Shown here one piece after another: positions 33,910-42,778 of a stretch of DNA of 64,000 bases (its first letter is position 1; each line of letters begins with the position of its first letter). The DNA is taken from assembly GCF_900696085.1 (NCBI RefSeq), contig NZ_CAADFC020000005.1, positions 62,001 to 126,000 of the forward strand, given 5' to 3'. Position numbers and translations under genes: made by a program. The DNA is from Bradyrhizobium ivorense. GTDB lineage: Bacteria > Pseudomonadota > Alphaproteobacteria > Rhizobiales > Xanthobacteraceae. The notes under the pieces are model-generated. The model was not told the DNA's origin. It ran no database searches and was given only the letters and a program-made list of their open reading frames with translations.

Positions 33910-35295
33910 ATGGACGATATGCTTCGGCGTAATCGGATGGTCACGCGCGCGTCGCATCGGCTGACGCTGCTGACACTGTGCCTCGTGGTGATGATCGCGC
34001 AGATCGATACTTTCATCGTCAATCTCGGCGCACGCGCGATCGGCGAGCATTTCGACGCCAGCATGGGCGAACTGCAATGGATCGTCGACAGCTACAACCT
34101 CGTCTATGCGGTGTCGCTGCTGACCGGCGGCATGCTCGCCGACATTCATGGCCGGCGCCGGATCCTGTTGGTCGGCGGACTGATCTTCACCGCCGCTTCG
34201 CTTGTATGCGCGGCCGCGCCGACCGCGCCGGTGCTGATCCTCGGACGCGCGCTCACCGGCGCCGGCGGCGCGCTGATGATTCCGGCCTCGCTCGCCATCA
34301 TCCGGGTGGTCTGGGATCAGCCGGGCGAACGCGCCCGCGCGCTCGGTGTCTGGGCCGCCTGCAACGGTGTCGCGATGGCGCTGGGGCCGAGCCTCGGCGG
34401 ATTGCTGCTGCCGTGGTTCGGCTGGCGCAGCATCTTCCTGGTCGTGGTGCCGTTCGCGGTGCTGGCGCTGATCCTGGCCGGGTACGCGATCCCTGAATCG
34501 TCGGATCCCCGGCCGCGCCCGGCCAACGCGGCGGCGCAATTGTTCGGCGCGCTGGCGCTCGGCAGCCTGACCTATGCCGCCATCAGTGCTCACTCCTCGC
34601 CGCATGCGATGATCGCGGCCCTGATGATCGCGATGCTGTCGGCGGCGCTGTTCGTCGCGATCGAACGCAAGCGCGGCGCCGAGGCGCTGCTCTCGCCTGA
34701 CATCCTTGCGGTGCCCGAGTTCCGCGGCGCGATGGCCGCCACTTTGGGCATGACCTTTGGCGGATACGGGATGGTGTTCGTGCTGGCGCTGGCCTGGCAG
34801 GCCAGCGGACGGCTCGATGCCGCCGCGAGCGCCGCGGCCCTGCTGCCGATGTCGCTGGTGTTCATCTTGGTCGCGCCATTCTCCGGCGCGCTGTCGGAGC
34901 GGCTCGGCATTCGCGTCGCGACCTCCGGCGGCGTGACGCTGATGGGCATCGGCCTGCTGCTGATCGGCGCCGGCGGCCTGCAGCGGAACATCGCACCCGC
35001 CGAGTTCGGACTGGCGATCACCGGCCTCGGGCTCGGCCTTGGGTCGGGGCCGCTCTCGGCGATGGCCGTCGGCCACGTCGCCGCGGCGCGCGCCGGCATG
35101 GCGGCCGCGCTGATCAACGTCGCGCGGATCAGCGGCGCGACGATCGGGGTCGCGGTCCTCGGCGCGTGCTATTCAGCCGCCGGCGGTGGGACGCAGGGAT
35201 TGTTGTTGTCGATGATGATTGGCAGCCTCGTGCAGTTCAGCGGCGCCGCCATCGCATGGATGATGACACAGCGCGAAGGCGTCAGACCCATTTGA
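33910..35295 (+). CDS. MFS transporter, DHA2 (14-helix) drug-efflux family
   Basis: 461 residues with 14 hydrophobic segments. DHA2/EmrB-QacA signatures: VNLGARAIGEHFDASMGELQWIVDSYNLVYA, then GGMLADIHGRRRILLVGG (motif A) and the ALTGAGGALMIPASLAII motif C region. AGGA precedes the ATG. Probably exports a toxic organic compound, in line with the upstream AKR-MerR pair. Confidence 0.93.
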   Translation: MDDMLRRNRMVTRASHRLTLLTLCLVVMIAQIDTFIVNLGARAIGEHFDASMGELQWIVDSYNLVYAVSLLTGGMLADIHGRRRILLVGGLIFTAASLVCAAAPTAPVLILGRALTGAGGALMIPASLAIIRVVWDQPGERARALGVWAACNGVAMALGPSLGGLLLPWFGWRSIFLVVVPFAVLALILAGYAIPESSDPRPRPANAAAQLFGALALGSLTYAAISAHSSPHAMIAALMIAMLSAALFVAIERKRGAEALLSPDILAVPEFRGAMAATLGMTFGGYGMVFVLALAWQASGRLDAAASAAALLPMSLVFILVAPFSGALSERLGIRVATSGGVTLMGIGLLLIGAGGLQRNIAPAEFGLAITGLGLGLGSGPLSAMAVGHVAAARAGMAAALINVARISGATIGVAVLGACYSAAGGGTQGLLLSMMIGSLVQFSGAAIAWMMTQREGVRPI

Positions 35296-35377
35296 CGCGC
35301 TGATACGCCGCTCGTTATCCTCCCGTAGCCGACATCGTATCGGCGGCCGACAAGAGCAAGAACAGGGAGCATCATCC

Positions 35378-36427
35378 ATGGCCAGCACTCTGCCCGCCTC
35401 TGCGAGCGGGCTCTATGCCAATCCGCGCGAAGACTGGCTCGCCCAATACACCGAAGACATCATCGATCCCGCCAGGCCGATCGTCGATCCGCACCACCAT
35501 CTCTGGGACCGCGGCGGGCTGCGCTACCTGATCGAGGACATGCGCGACGACATCGCCTCCGGTCACAACATCGTGGCCACCGTCTATGTCGATTGCCGCT
35601 CGATGTACCGCGCCGACGGCCCGGAAGCCTTCAAGCCGGTCGGCGAGGTCGAGTTCGCCAACGGCGTTGCCGCGATGTCGGCGAGCGGCGGCTACGGCAA
35701 GGCCAGGATCTGCGCCGGCATCGTCAGCCACGTTAACCTTTTGATCGGCGACCAGGCCAAGGCGGTGCTGGAGGCGGAGATATCAGCCGGTAACGGCCGG
35801 TTCCGCGGCATCCGCCACTCCTCGGCCTGGGACGAGGACCCCAACGTCGCCCACATGTACGCGAACCGGCCGAAGGGCATTTTGCTCGATTCGACCTTCC
35901 GCAAGGGATTTGCCTGCCTTGGGCCGCTCGGCCTCAGCTTCGACGCCTGGTTGTTCCATCCGCAGATCGGCGAGCTTGCCGACCTCGCCCGCGCCTTTCC
36001 CGACACCAGGATCGTGCTCGACCATTGCGGCGGGCCGGTCGGCATCGGCCGCTTTGCCGGCAAGCGCGCCGAGGCCTTTCCGGTCTGGAAGGCGTCGATC
36101 CAGGAGATCGCCAAATGCCAGAACGTCGTCGTCAAGCTCGGCGGGCTGGCAATGTGCCTGCTCGGCTATGACTTCCACCTTCGCCCCAAGCCGCCGTCGT
36201 CGGAGGAACTCGCCGCCGCATGGCGGCCTTATGTCGAGACCTGCATCGAGGCGTTCGGCCCCAGCCGTTGCATGTTCGAGAGCAACTTCCCACCTGATAA
36301 GGGTCAGTGCAGCTATCAGGTGATCTTCAACGCCTTCAAGCGGCTTGCTTCACAATATAGCGAAGTCGAGAAGACGGCCCTGTTCTTGCAGACGGCTAAG
36401 GATGTTTATCGGCTCGATATCGGGTAG
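35378..36427 (+). CDS. Amidohydrolase-family metal-dependent hydrolase
   Basis: 349-residue TIM-barrel hydrolase of the amidohydrolase-2 family (like L-fuconolactonase, 2-pyrone-4,6-dicarboxylate hydrolase). IVDPHHHLWDRGG carries the HxH-type metal site; ATVYVDCRSMY, RGIRHSSAWDEDP, IVLDHCGGPVGIG (third metal His) and MFESNFPPDKG (catalytic Asp region) follow in order. AGGGAGC ribosome-binding site. It stands alone between an MFS gene and a GNAT gene; lactone or amide substrate unknown. Confidence 0.92.
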   Translation: MASTLPASASGLYANPREDWLAQYTEDIIDPARPIVDPHHHLWDRGGLRYLIEDMRDDIASGHNIVATVYVDCRSMYRADGPEAFKPVGEVEFANGVAAMSASGGYGKARICAGIVSHVNLLIGDQAKAVLEAEISAGNGRFRGIRHSSAWDEDPNVAHMYANRPKGILLDSTFRKGFACLGPLGLSFDAWLFHPQIGELADLARAFPDTRIVLDHCGGPVGIGRFAGKRAEAFPVWKASIQEIAKCQNVVVKLGGLAMCLLGYDFHLRPKPPSSEELAAAWRPYVETCIEAFGPSRCMFESNFPPDKGQCSYQVIFNAFKRLASQYSEVEKTALFLQTAKDVYRLDIG

Positions 36428-36438
36428 GCTCGCGCACC

Positions 36439-37371
36439 ATGGATGACGGCATCACCATCCGGCCGCTCCGGGAGACTGATGCGGAAGCGGTTGTCGCGCT
36501 CTATTCCAAGGCTGCGGCGGTGGAACCGCGGCTCGGCCCGGTCTCGCTGCCGCAATGGGACCAGTTTCTGAAGCTGCCGCAGAACCGCGGCGGGCGCGAC
36601 TTTCGGGTTGCCGAACGAGGCGATCGCCTGGTCGGGCTCGCCGAATCCTCGCTGCGCGGTCACGGCGCGCCGCAATCTCGGTTTCTCAAGATCGTGGTCG
36701 CGCCGGAGGCGCGGCGCCGCCACATCGGGCTTTCGCTGTTCGACGACGTGCTGGCGATCGACACCGACGCCGATCTCACCGTGCAGACCCAGGTCAGCCC
36801 CGACTGGCCGGCCGGCATGGCCTTCGTCGCCGCGTTCGGCTTCGTTCATGTCGGCTCCGAAATCGGGATGAAGTGCGTGGAACCGCTGCAGCCGGCCCGC
36901 ACGCTTGCCGCCGCGCGCGCCTCGATCGAACGGATCGGCGACGTCTCGACCTACGCAGCCGAGGTCGCGCGCATCCACAATGCCGCCTACGCCTCGGACG
37001 CCGCCTTCCGGCTGTATTCGCCGGAGGAGATGGCGCAGCTTTTGACCGAGAGCGAAATCTGGATCGCGTCCGAGGACGGGCAGATGTCGGGCTTCTGCCT
37101 GACCGAGCCCGAACAGAACTCGATGTGGATCGAATCGATGGCGGTCGAGCCGGCGCGCCAGGGACGCGGGCTCGGCCAGCTCCTGCTCTATCGCGTGCTG
37201 ACCGCGCACGACGTCTCGGTCGAGCATCCCTGCTGGCTCAACGTCTCGAGCCGCAATGCCGCCGCGCTGAAAATCTATCGCCGGCTCGGCTTCCGGCCGC
37301 AGCACGAAACCTGCCGCTTCAGCGCCCCGCGCGGCGACCTGCTCGCCTCGCGTGCGCGAAGATTCCACTGA
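36439..37371 (+). CDS. Tandem GNAT-domain N-acetyltransferase
   Basis: 310 residues with two GNAT folds. In the first (about 5-150) the acetyl-CoA loop is degenerate (VVAPEARRRHIGLSLF). The second (about 165-305) has a good loop (VEPARQGRGLGQLLLYRVL) and the usual closing SRNAAALKIYRRLGFRP. The second half is probably the active one. Begins 11 bp after the amidohydrolase stop, likely co-transcribed. Substrate unknown. Confidence 0.9.
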   Translation: MDDGITIRPLRETDAEAVVALYSKAAAVEPRLGPVSLPQWDQFLKLPQNRGGRDFRVAERGDRLVGLAESSLRGHGAPQSRFLKIVVAPEARRRHIGLSLFDDVLAIDTDADLTVQTQVSPDWPAGMAFVAAFGFVHVGSEIGMKCVEPLQPARTLAAARASIERIGDVSTYAAEVARIHNAAYASDAAFRLYSPEEMAQLLTESEIWIASEDGQMSGFCLTEPEQNSMWIESMAVEPARQGRGLGQLLLYRVLTAHDVSVEHPCWLNVSSRNAAALKIYRRLGFRPQHETCRFSAPRGDLLASRARRFH

Positions 37372-37418
37372 GGCATCGCGAATCGACGTTGAGCCGGCGC
37401 CGCCCGCGGCGGTGTTCA

Positions 37419-37543
37419 CCTCTCCCTTGGGAGAGGTCGGCGCGAAGCGCCGGGTGAGGGTTGACGGACCCTCGTTGGAGTTGCGGCCCCTCACCCGATT
37501 TGCTTACGCAAATCGACCTCTCCCCTTCGGGGAGAGGTGAGCA
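37419..37543. repeat. CCTCTCCC-type repeat with variable central hairpin
   Basis: Contains three perfect hairpins: ACCTCTCCC-TT-GGGAGAGGT, CGATTTGC-TTAC-GCAAATCG (37496-37515) and ACCTCTCCCC-TTC-GGGGAGAGGT (37516-37538). Same family as 63139-63200. Lies between converging genes. Confidence 0.8.
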
Positions 37544-37571
37544 ACCGCTCCGATCGCTCCTCAACAGGCCC

Positions 37572-38828
37572 TCACGCCCACTCGCCTTTCCGGAACACCG
37601 GCACGCTGCGGCCGTCGGCATGGATGCCGTCGATGTCGGTGTGCGCGGAGCCGATCATCCAGTCGATATGGATCAGGCTCTTGTTGCCGCCCTGCTCGGC
37701 GATCTGCTGCGGCGTCAGCTTGTCGCCACCAACGAAACACTTCGAGTAGCACTGGCCGAGCGCGATGTGCGAGGCCGCGTTTTCGTCGAACAGCGTGTTG
37801 AAGAACAGCAGCCCGCTCTTGGAGATCGGCGAGGAGTGCGGCACCAGCGCGACTTCGCCGAGCCGGCGCGCGCCCTCGTCGGTGTCGAGCACCTTCTTCA
37901 AAACTTCCTCGCCGCGCGACGCCTTGGCCTCGACGATGCGGCCGTCCTCGAATTTGACCGAAATGTTGTCGATCAGCGTGCCCTGATAGGACAGCGGTTT
38001 CGAACTCACGACATGGCCGCTGACGCGCCGGCAGTGCGGCGTGGTGAAGACCTCCTCGGTCGGAATGTTGGCGTTGCAGACGATGCCGTTCTTGGCGGTC
38101 GAGGCGCCGCCTTCCCATTCATGGCCGTCAGCCAGCCCGATCGTGAGGTCCATGCCCGGGCCGGAATATTTCAGCGCGTGGAAGCGCTGGCCGTTGAGCC
38201 ACTCGGTACGCTCGCGCAGTTTTGCATTGTGCTTCTCCCAGGCCGCGACGGCGCCGTCCTGGTCGACGCGCGAGGCGGAGAAGATCGCATCCGCAAGTTT
38301 TGCCACCGCGACGTCCTCGGCATCGTCAGGGAAAACCTGCCTGGCCCAGGATGCGCTCGGATAGGCGATGATGTTCCAGTTGGTGTCGAAATTGACGATC
38401 TTCTCCAGCGCAGGCTGGTAGGCGATCGAATTGGCCTTGCTGGCGCGCGCCACCTTGGCCGGGTCTTCGCCCGACAGCAGCATCGGGTTGTCGCCGACGA
38501 TCGCAAGCCGCGCGGTGTTGTCGCCAAACGCCTTCGCCATACCCTCGTAGAGCCAGCTCGCGGCACGGTCGAAGCTCGCATCATGACCGTAGCGGTAGCG
38601 CGCCAGCGTCAGCTCTTCGTCCGAGAAGAACGGCGTCACCAGAGCGGCGCCGGCCTTGTAGGCGTGCTCGGCAATCCGCCGCACCAGCGGCATCGCGACC
38701 GCGGGCGCGGTCAGCAGCAGGTCCTGGCCCGGCCGCAGCTGCAGCCCGACCTTGACCGCGACTTCGGCAAGGCGATCGAGCTTGACGGGATCGATCGAGG
38801 CGGAAAGGGCGCGTTGATGTGCGGTCAT
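37572..38828 (-). CDS. M29-family aminopeptidase
   Basis: 418-residue cytoplasmic metallo-aminopeptidase (AmpS/PepS/T type). Conserved features: LVRRIAEHAYKAGAALV, WEGGASTAKNG, metal-ligand regions NIPTEEVFTTP, ASHIALGQ and SLIHIDWMIGS. Start taken at ATG 38828; a longer frame upstream to 38918 lacks conserved residues. It is not obviously linked to the neighbouring catabolic genes. Confidence 0.93.
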   Translation of the reverse strand: MTAHQRALSASIDPVKLDRLAEVAVKVGLQLRPGQDLLLTAPAVAMPLVRRIAEHAYKAGAALVTPFFSDEELTLARYRYGHDASFDRAASWLYEGMAKAFGDNTARLAIVGDNPMLLSGEDPAKVARASKANSIAYQPALEKIVNFDTNWNIIAYPSASWARQVFPDDAEDVAVAKLADAIFSASRVDQDGAVAAWEKHNAKLRERTEWLNGQRFHALKYSGPGMDLTIGLADGHEWEGGASTAKNGIVCNANIPTEEVFTTPHCRRVSGHVVSSKPLSYQGTLIDNISVKFEDGRIVEAKASRGEEVLKKVLDTDEGARRLGEVALVPHSSPISKSGLLFFNTLFDENAASHIALGQCYSKCFVGGDKLTPQQIAEQGGNKSLIHIDWMIGSAHTDIDGIHADGRSVPVFRKGEWA

Positions 38829-38943
38829 GAAACGTCCAGCGATGTCGGTTGAGGATTGATGGAGTCGTAGTCCAATTCGAGCTGTATCCGCAAGGTTCCC
38901 GCCGCCTTCTCCGATCACGCGACGGCGAGCGGCCGCGGCAAAA

Positions 38944-40305
38944 TTACCGCCTCACCGAGGCCAGCACCCGATCCACCATCTCGGGCGCAAGCCCGAGATA
39001 GTTCCTGGGCGCGGTGAGACGGTCGATCGTCGCGCGATCGATCCGGCTCGCCACCCGCTGATCCGCCGCCAGCGCGTCGGCCAAGGTCAGGCCCTTCTCG
39101 TTGGCGACGCGGCAGGCGTCATAGACGACGTCATGCGCCTCCTGCCGGCCGATCGCCGGCGCAAGGCCCATCATCACGGCTTCGGCGACGATCAGCCCGC
39201 GGCTGATGTCGAGATTGTCGGCCATTCGCTTCTCGTCGACGATCAGGCCGCCGAGCGCGAACTTCGCCTGATGCAGCGCGCCCGCGGTTAGCACGAAGCT
39301 TTCCGGGAGCGCCATCCATTCGGCGTGCCACGGGCCGGTGGCGCGCTCGAAATCCTGCATCATCGCATCCAGCATCAAACCGGCATGCTGGCGCACCGCC
39401 TTCGAGGCCGCCAGCATCAGCTCCGACGAAATCGGGTTGCGCTTCTGCGGCATGGTCGAGGACGCGCCGCGGCCCTTGACGAAGGGTTCATAGACCTCGG
39501 CGAATTCGGTCGACGCCATGATCATGATGTCGAGCGCGATCTTGCCGAGCGTCCCCGTGATCAGCGCGAGAAAATTCACCGCCTCTGCCAGCCCATCGCG
39601 CGCGACGTGCCAGGTCGAGACGGGAACGCCGAGGCCGAGCTCCTCGCACAGCGCCTGCTGCACCGCAAATCCCTTGTCGCCGAGCGAGGCCAGCGTGCCG
39701 GCAGCGCCGGCGAACTGACCGACCAGCACGCGCGGCTTGAGCTGCGCCAGCCGTTCGGCGTGACGGTCGAACGCCGCCAGCCAGATCGCGATCTTGTAGC
39801 CGAAGGTGATTGGCAGCGCCTGCTGCAGATGGGTGCGGCCCGCCATCGGCGTATCGCGATGACGCTTGGCAAGATCGGCGAGGATGCCGCGCAGCGCGGT
39901 GATGTCATCCTCGATGATTTTAAGGCCGTCGCGTAGTTGCAGCACCACGGCGGTATCCATGATGTCCTGGGTGGTGGCGCCCCAATGGACGTAGCGCCCG
40001 GCCTCGCCGCATTGCTTCGCCATCTGATGCACCAGCGGCAGGATCGGGTAGCCGACGACGTCGGTCTCCTGTCGCAGCAGGTCGAAATCGAGCGCAGCCA
40101 CGTCGGTGCGTTTTGCAATCTCCTCGGCCGCCGCGGCCGGGATCACGCCGCAGCGCGCCTCGGCCTTGGCCAGCGCGACCTCGACCTCGGCATAGCGCGC
40201 GATCAGGCGCAGGTCGGAAAACACCTCGCGCATCGCCTGGGTGCCGAAGGCATCGCGGAACAGCACGGAGTCGAGAACCGTGGTCGAGGTCGGGAACGCG
40301 GGCAT
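38944..40305 (-). CDS. Fumarase/aspartase-superfamily lyase (PcaB/PurB-like)
   Basis: 453-residue lyase or cycloisomerase. Signature GRGASSTMPQKRNPISSE is diagnostic of the superfamily; YVHWGATTQDIMDTA and MAGRTHLQQALPITFGYK give the other catalytic regions. The overall form is closest to 3-carboxy-cis,cis-muconate cycloisomerase and to non-housekeeping adenylosuccinate-lyase-like proteins. AGGA precedes the ATG at 40305; a very long open frame upstream crosses other genes and is not coding. Adjacent to a carboxymuconolactone-decarboxylase-like gene, which favours a catabolic role; exact reaction uncertain. Confidence 0.92.
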   Translation of the reverse strand: MPAFPTSTTVLDSVLFRDAFGTQAMREVFSDLRLIARYAEVEVALAKAEARCGVIPAAAAEEIAKRTDVAALDFDLLRQETDVVGYPILPLVHQMAKQCGEAGRYVHWGATTQDIMDTAVVLQLRDGLKIIEDDITALRGILADLAKRHRDTPMAGRTHLQQALPITFGYKIAIWLAAFDRHAERLAQLKPRVLVGQFAGAAGTLASLGDKGFAVQQALCEELGLGVPVSTWHVARDGLAEAVNFLALITGTLGKIALDIMIMASTEFAEVYEPFVKGRGASSTMPQKRNPISSELMLAASKAVRQHAGLMLDAMMQDFERATGPWHAEWMALPESFVLTAGALHQAKFALGGLIVDEKRMADNLDISRGLIVAEAVMMGLAPAIGRQEAHDVVYDACRVANEKGLTLADALAADQRVASRIDRATIDRLTAPRNYLGLAPEMVDRVLASVRR

Positions 40306-40366
40306 GGGCAAATCCTGTGGCCGATCGCAGCTCGGCAATTTGCCTATCATGCCGCTTGCCGACGCC

Positions 40367-40756
40367 CTACCCCTCGGCCGGCACCTCGCCGAACACCTCG
40401 GCTGCGATTTTGCTGGTCTCGATCGCGGCGGGAATGCCGCAATACATCGCGACCAGCAGCAGCACGTCCTGCACCTGCGCGGCGGTGCAGCCATTGGCCC
40501 GCGCGCCCTTGGCGTGGACGCGGAATTCGGTCGCCTTGCCGCTCGCCGCGGTAATGCCGAGCATGACCAGGCTGCGGACCTGGTCGGACAGGCCGCTGCG
40601 CTCCCAGACGTCGCCATACACATAGGCGTTGATGATGTTCTGCAACGGCGCGCCGAACTCGCCCGCCGCGGCCATCCGTGTGGCGACATCGGCATCGCCG
40701 AACATCTTCTGGCGCCGGCGCAGGCCGCGCTCATGGAGGTCGCTGACATCAACCAT
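40367..40756 (-). CDS. Carboxymuconolactone decarboxylase family protein
   Basis: 129 residues, the PcaC-like single-domain form. Motifs: LSDQVRSLVMLGITAASG, EFRVHAKGARANGCTAAQVQDVLLLVAMYCGIPAA. It lacks the CxxC of the AhpD peroxidase branch, so a decarboxylase or related lactone-acting role fits. First gene of a leftward pair with the lyase. A GntR-type half of the operator pair (40779-40794) lies about 23 bp upstream of its start. Confidence 0.9.
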   Translation of the reverse strand: MVDVSDLHERGLRRRQKMFGDADVATRMAAAGEFGAPLQNIINAYVYGDVWERSGLSDQVRSLVMLGITAASGKATEFRVHAKGARANGCTAAQVQDVLLLVAMYCGIPAAIETSKIAAEVFGEVPAEG

Positions 40757-40778
40757 CGTCTGGCTCCGTGTTTGGAAT

Positions 40779-40794
40779 AATTATACGGACAAAT
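40779..40794. promoter_or_regulatory. GntR-type operator, copy 1 (AATTATACGGACAAAT)
   Basis: Imperfect palindrome ATTTGTCCGTATAATT on the minus strand. Inverted, it matches copy 2 at 15 of 16 positions; 14 of these are contiguous. Placed at the promoter of the decarboxylase-like gene. Confidence 0.75.
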
Positions 40795-40843
40795 ATGCCT
40801 AACCTCAACCACTCTACACGCGGAAGGCTTGCCTTCATCGTCC

Positions 40844-40859
40844 ATTTGTCCGTATAAAT
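40844..40859. promoter_or_regulatory. GntR-type operator, copy 2 (ATTTGTCCGTATAAAT)
   Basis: Semi-symmetric site with a TGTCCGTATA core, close to the GT-N-TA-N-AC style of GntR operators. Centre 63 bp from copy 1, six helical turns. About 47 bp before the Bug-protein start. Confidence 0.75.
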
Positions 40860-40905
40860 CTGTCAAAACAGACATGGTCGAAAACCGACCGGCGGAGGAA
40901 TCGGG

Positions 40906-41868
40906 ATGAAGTTGCGCCTGGGCTTGCTTGTCGTCCTGCTCCTCTCCGGCTTCGCGGCGCAGTCTGCCCCGGCCGCCGATGACTTCCCGCAGCGGCAGAT
41001 CAAGATCATCGTGCCGTTTCCGGCCGGCGCCGGCCCCGACAATGTGGCGCGGCTGATCGGCCAATATCTGCAGGATGCATTCGGCCAGACCGTGCTGATC
41101 GAGAATCGCGCCGGCGCGCTCGGCAGCATCGGCGCCCAGGAGGTCGCACGCAGTGCGCCCGACGGCTACACGCTGTTGATGGGCACGAACACGACGCATG
41201 CCAGCAACGTCGCGACCTTCAAGAGCCTGTCCTACGACCCGGTGAAGGATTTTGTCCCCGTCATCCGCACCACGACGACGGCGATGGTGCTGCTGATCAA
41301 CCCGAAATCTGCGCCCAAGGACCTGGCGCAGTTCCTCGATTTCGCCAAGGCGCATCCGAACCTGACCGCGGGCTACGGTTCGGGCGCCTCGCAGATCTCG
41401 GTCGCGCAGTTGCAGTCGCGCGGCGGCCTGTCGCTGGTTGCAGCCTCCTATCGCGGCGTGCCGCAGGCCATGACCGACGTGATGGCCGGGGTGATCGATC
41501 TCACCTTCGGCGATTTCTCGGTCGCGATCCCGCAGATGCAGGGCGGCACGCTGCGCGGCATCGGCGTGACGTCGGCGGGGCGCAACGAGCTCACGCCCGG
41601 CCTGCCGGCGCTCGCCGAAGCGATGCCGGGCTTCGAGGCCACGATCTGGTACGGGCTGTTCGCTCCGGCCGGGACGCCCGCGCCGGTCGTCGACCGGATC
41701 TACGCCGAATGCGCAAAGTTCCTGGCGATGCCGGAGACCCGGAAGAAGCTCGCCGATGTCGGCGTGATCGTGGCGCCGCTGACGCCGGCCGAGTTCGGCG
41801 GCTTCGTGAAAAGCGAGGTGGTGCGCTGGTCGGCGGAGGTGAAGGCCGCCGGCATCCAGCCGCAATGA
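40906..41868 (+). CDS. Bug/TctC-family tripartite tricarboxylate transporter solute-binding protein
   Basis: 320 residues. Signal peptide MKLRLGLLVVLLLSGFAAQSAPA; mature protein opens with FPQRQIKIIVPFPAGAGPDNVARLIGQYL, ENRAGALGSIGAQEVARSAPDGYTLLMG, classic for the Bug family. It binds carboxylates in the periplasm. No TctA or TctB membrane partner is in the window. First gene of the rightward half of the catabolic cluster. Confidence 0.95.
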   Translation: MKLRLGLLVVLLLSGFAAQSAPAADDFPQRQIKIIVPFPAGAGPDNVARLIGQYLQDAFGQTVLIENRAGALGSIGAQEVARSAPDGYTLLMGTNTTHASNVATFKSLSYDPVKDFVPVIRTTTTAMVLLINPKSAPKDLAQFLDFAKAHPNLTAGYGSGASQISVAQLQSRGGLSLVAASYRGVPQAMTDVMAGVIDLTFGDFSVAIPQMQGGTLRGIGVTSAGRNELTPGLPALAEAMPGFEATIWYGLFAPAGTPAPVVDRIYAECAKFLAMPETRKKLADVGVIVAPLTPAEFGGFVKSEVVRWSAEVKAAGIQPQ

Positions 41869-41890
41869 AGCGAGGTGGCGAGGCCGCGCC

Positions 41891-42778
41891 ATGGAGAGCA
41901 CAACACAAGTCGGCGTGATCGGGCTGGGCTTGATGGGATCGGCGCTGGCGGCCCGACTCAGCGATGCCGGCGTCGGGGTGATCGGGTACGATATCGACGC
42001 GGCCAGGAAGGAAGGGTTGAGCGCCCGCGGCGCTGAATTCGCCGCCTTTGCCGCCGACGTGGCGGCGCGCTGCCGCACCATCGTCATTGCGGTGTATGAC
42101 GCCGCCCAGATCATGGCATTGCTGCCCGACCTCGCCAACGCGACCGCACCGCCGCTGCTGATCTGCACCACCACCTGCGCGCCTGACGAGATCACTGCGA
42201 TCGCCGAATTCGCCGCGCGATCGCATCTCACCTTCATCGAGGCGCCTATTTCGGGCACCAGCGCCGAGGTGCGCGCCGGCACCGCCACCGCGCTGGTCGC
42301 CGGCGAGCCCGACACCATCGAGGCCGCGGCGGAGACGCTCGACATCCTCTGCCCGTGGCGAGTCAATGTCGGCGCGATCGGCAATGCCAGCCGCACCAAG
42401 CTTGCCATCAATCTGATCCTGCAGAGCAACCGCGCGGCGCTGGCCGAGGGTATCGTCTTTGCCGAGAGCCTCGGCCTCGACGGCCTGAGCTTCCTTGCGA
42501 GCGCGCGGCACTCGGCGGCATATTCCGCCGTCATGGACAGCAAGGGACCAAAAATGCTGGCGCAGGACTTTTCGCCGCAATCGCACATTGCGCAGACCTT
42601 GAAGGATGCCGAACTGATCCTGCGTGAAGCCGGCCGGCAGGGGCTGTCGCTGCCGATGACCTCCGTGCAGGCCGATCTGCTGCGCACGACGATCGCGCTG
42701 CACGGCCCGGCCTGCGACAGTGCCGCGGTGATCGAGGCGATCCGTGCCGGGCGCCGCCTGAACGAGGAAGGTCCATGA
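41891..42778 (+). CDS. 3-hydroxyisobutyrate dehydrogenase-like oxidoreductase
   Basis: 295 residues. Beta-hydroxyacid dehydrogenase family: dinucleotide motif GVIGLGLMGSALAARL, substrate motif FIEAPISGTSAEVRAGTATALVAGE, catalytic lysine in SRTKLAINLILQSN. It oxidises a 3-hydroxy acid or reduces a semialdehyde with NAD(P). Its end overlaps the next start by 4 bp (ATGA). 22 bp after the Bug gene. Confidence 0.94.
   Translation: MESTTQVGVIGLGLMGSALAARLSDAGVGVIGYDIDAARKEGLSARGAEFAAFAADVAARCRTIVIAVYDAAQIMALLPDLANATAPPLLICTTTCAPDEITAIAEFAARSHLTFIEAPISGTSAEVRAGTATALVAGEPDTIEAAAETLDILCPWRVNVGAIGNASRTKLAINLILQSNRAALAEGIVFAESLGLDGLSFLASARHSAAYSAVMDSKGPKMLAQDFSPQSHIAQTLKDAELILREAGRQGLSLPMTSVQADLLRTTIALHGPACDSAAVIEAIRAGRRLNEEGP

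Noticed and set aside
37380..37571. CRISPR-like short repeats
   Set aside because: They are paired hairpins of one dispersed element, with no regular spacers and no cas genes.
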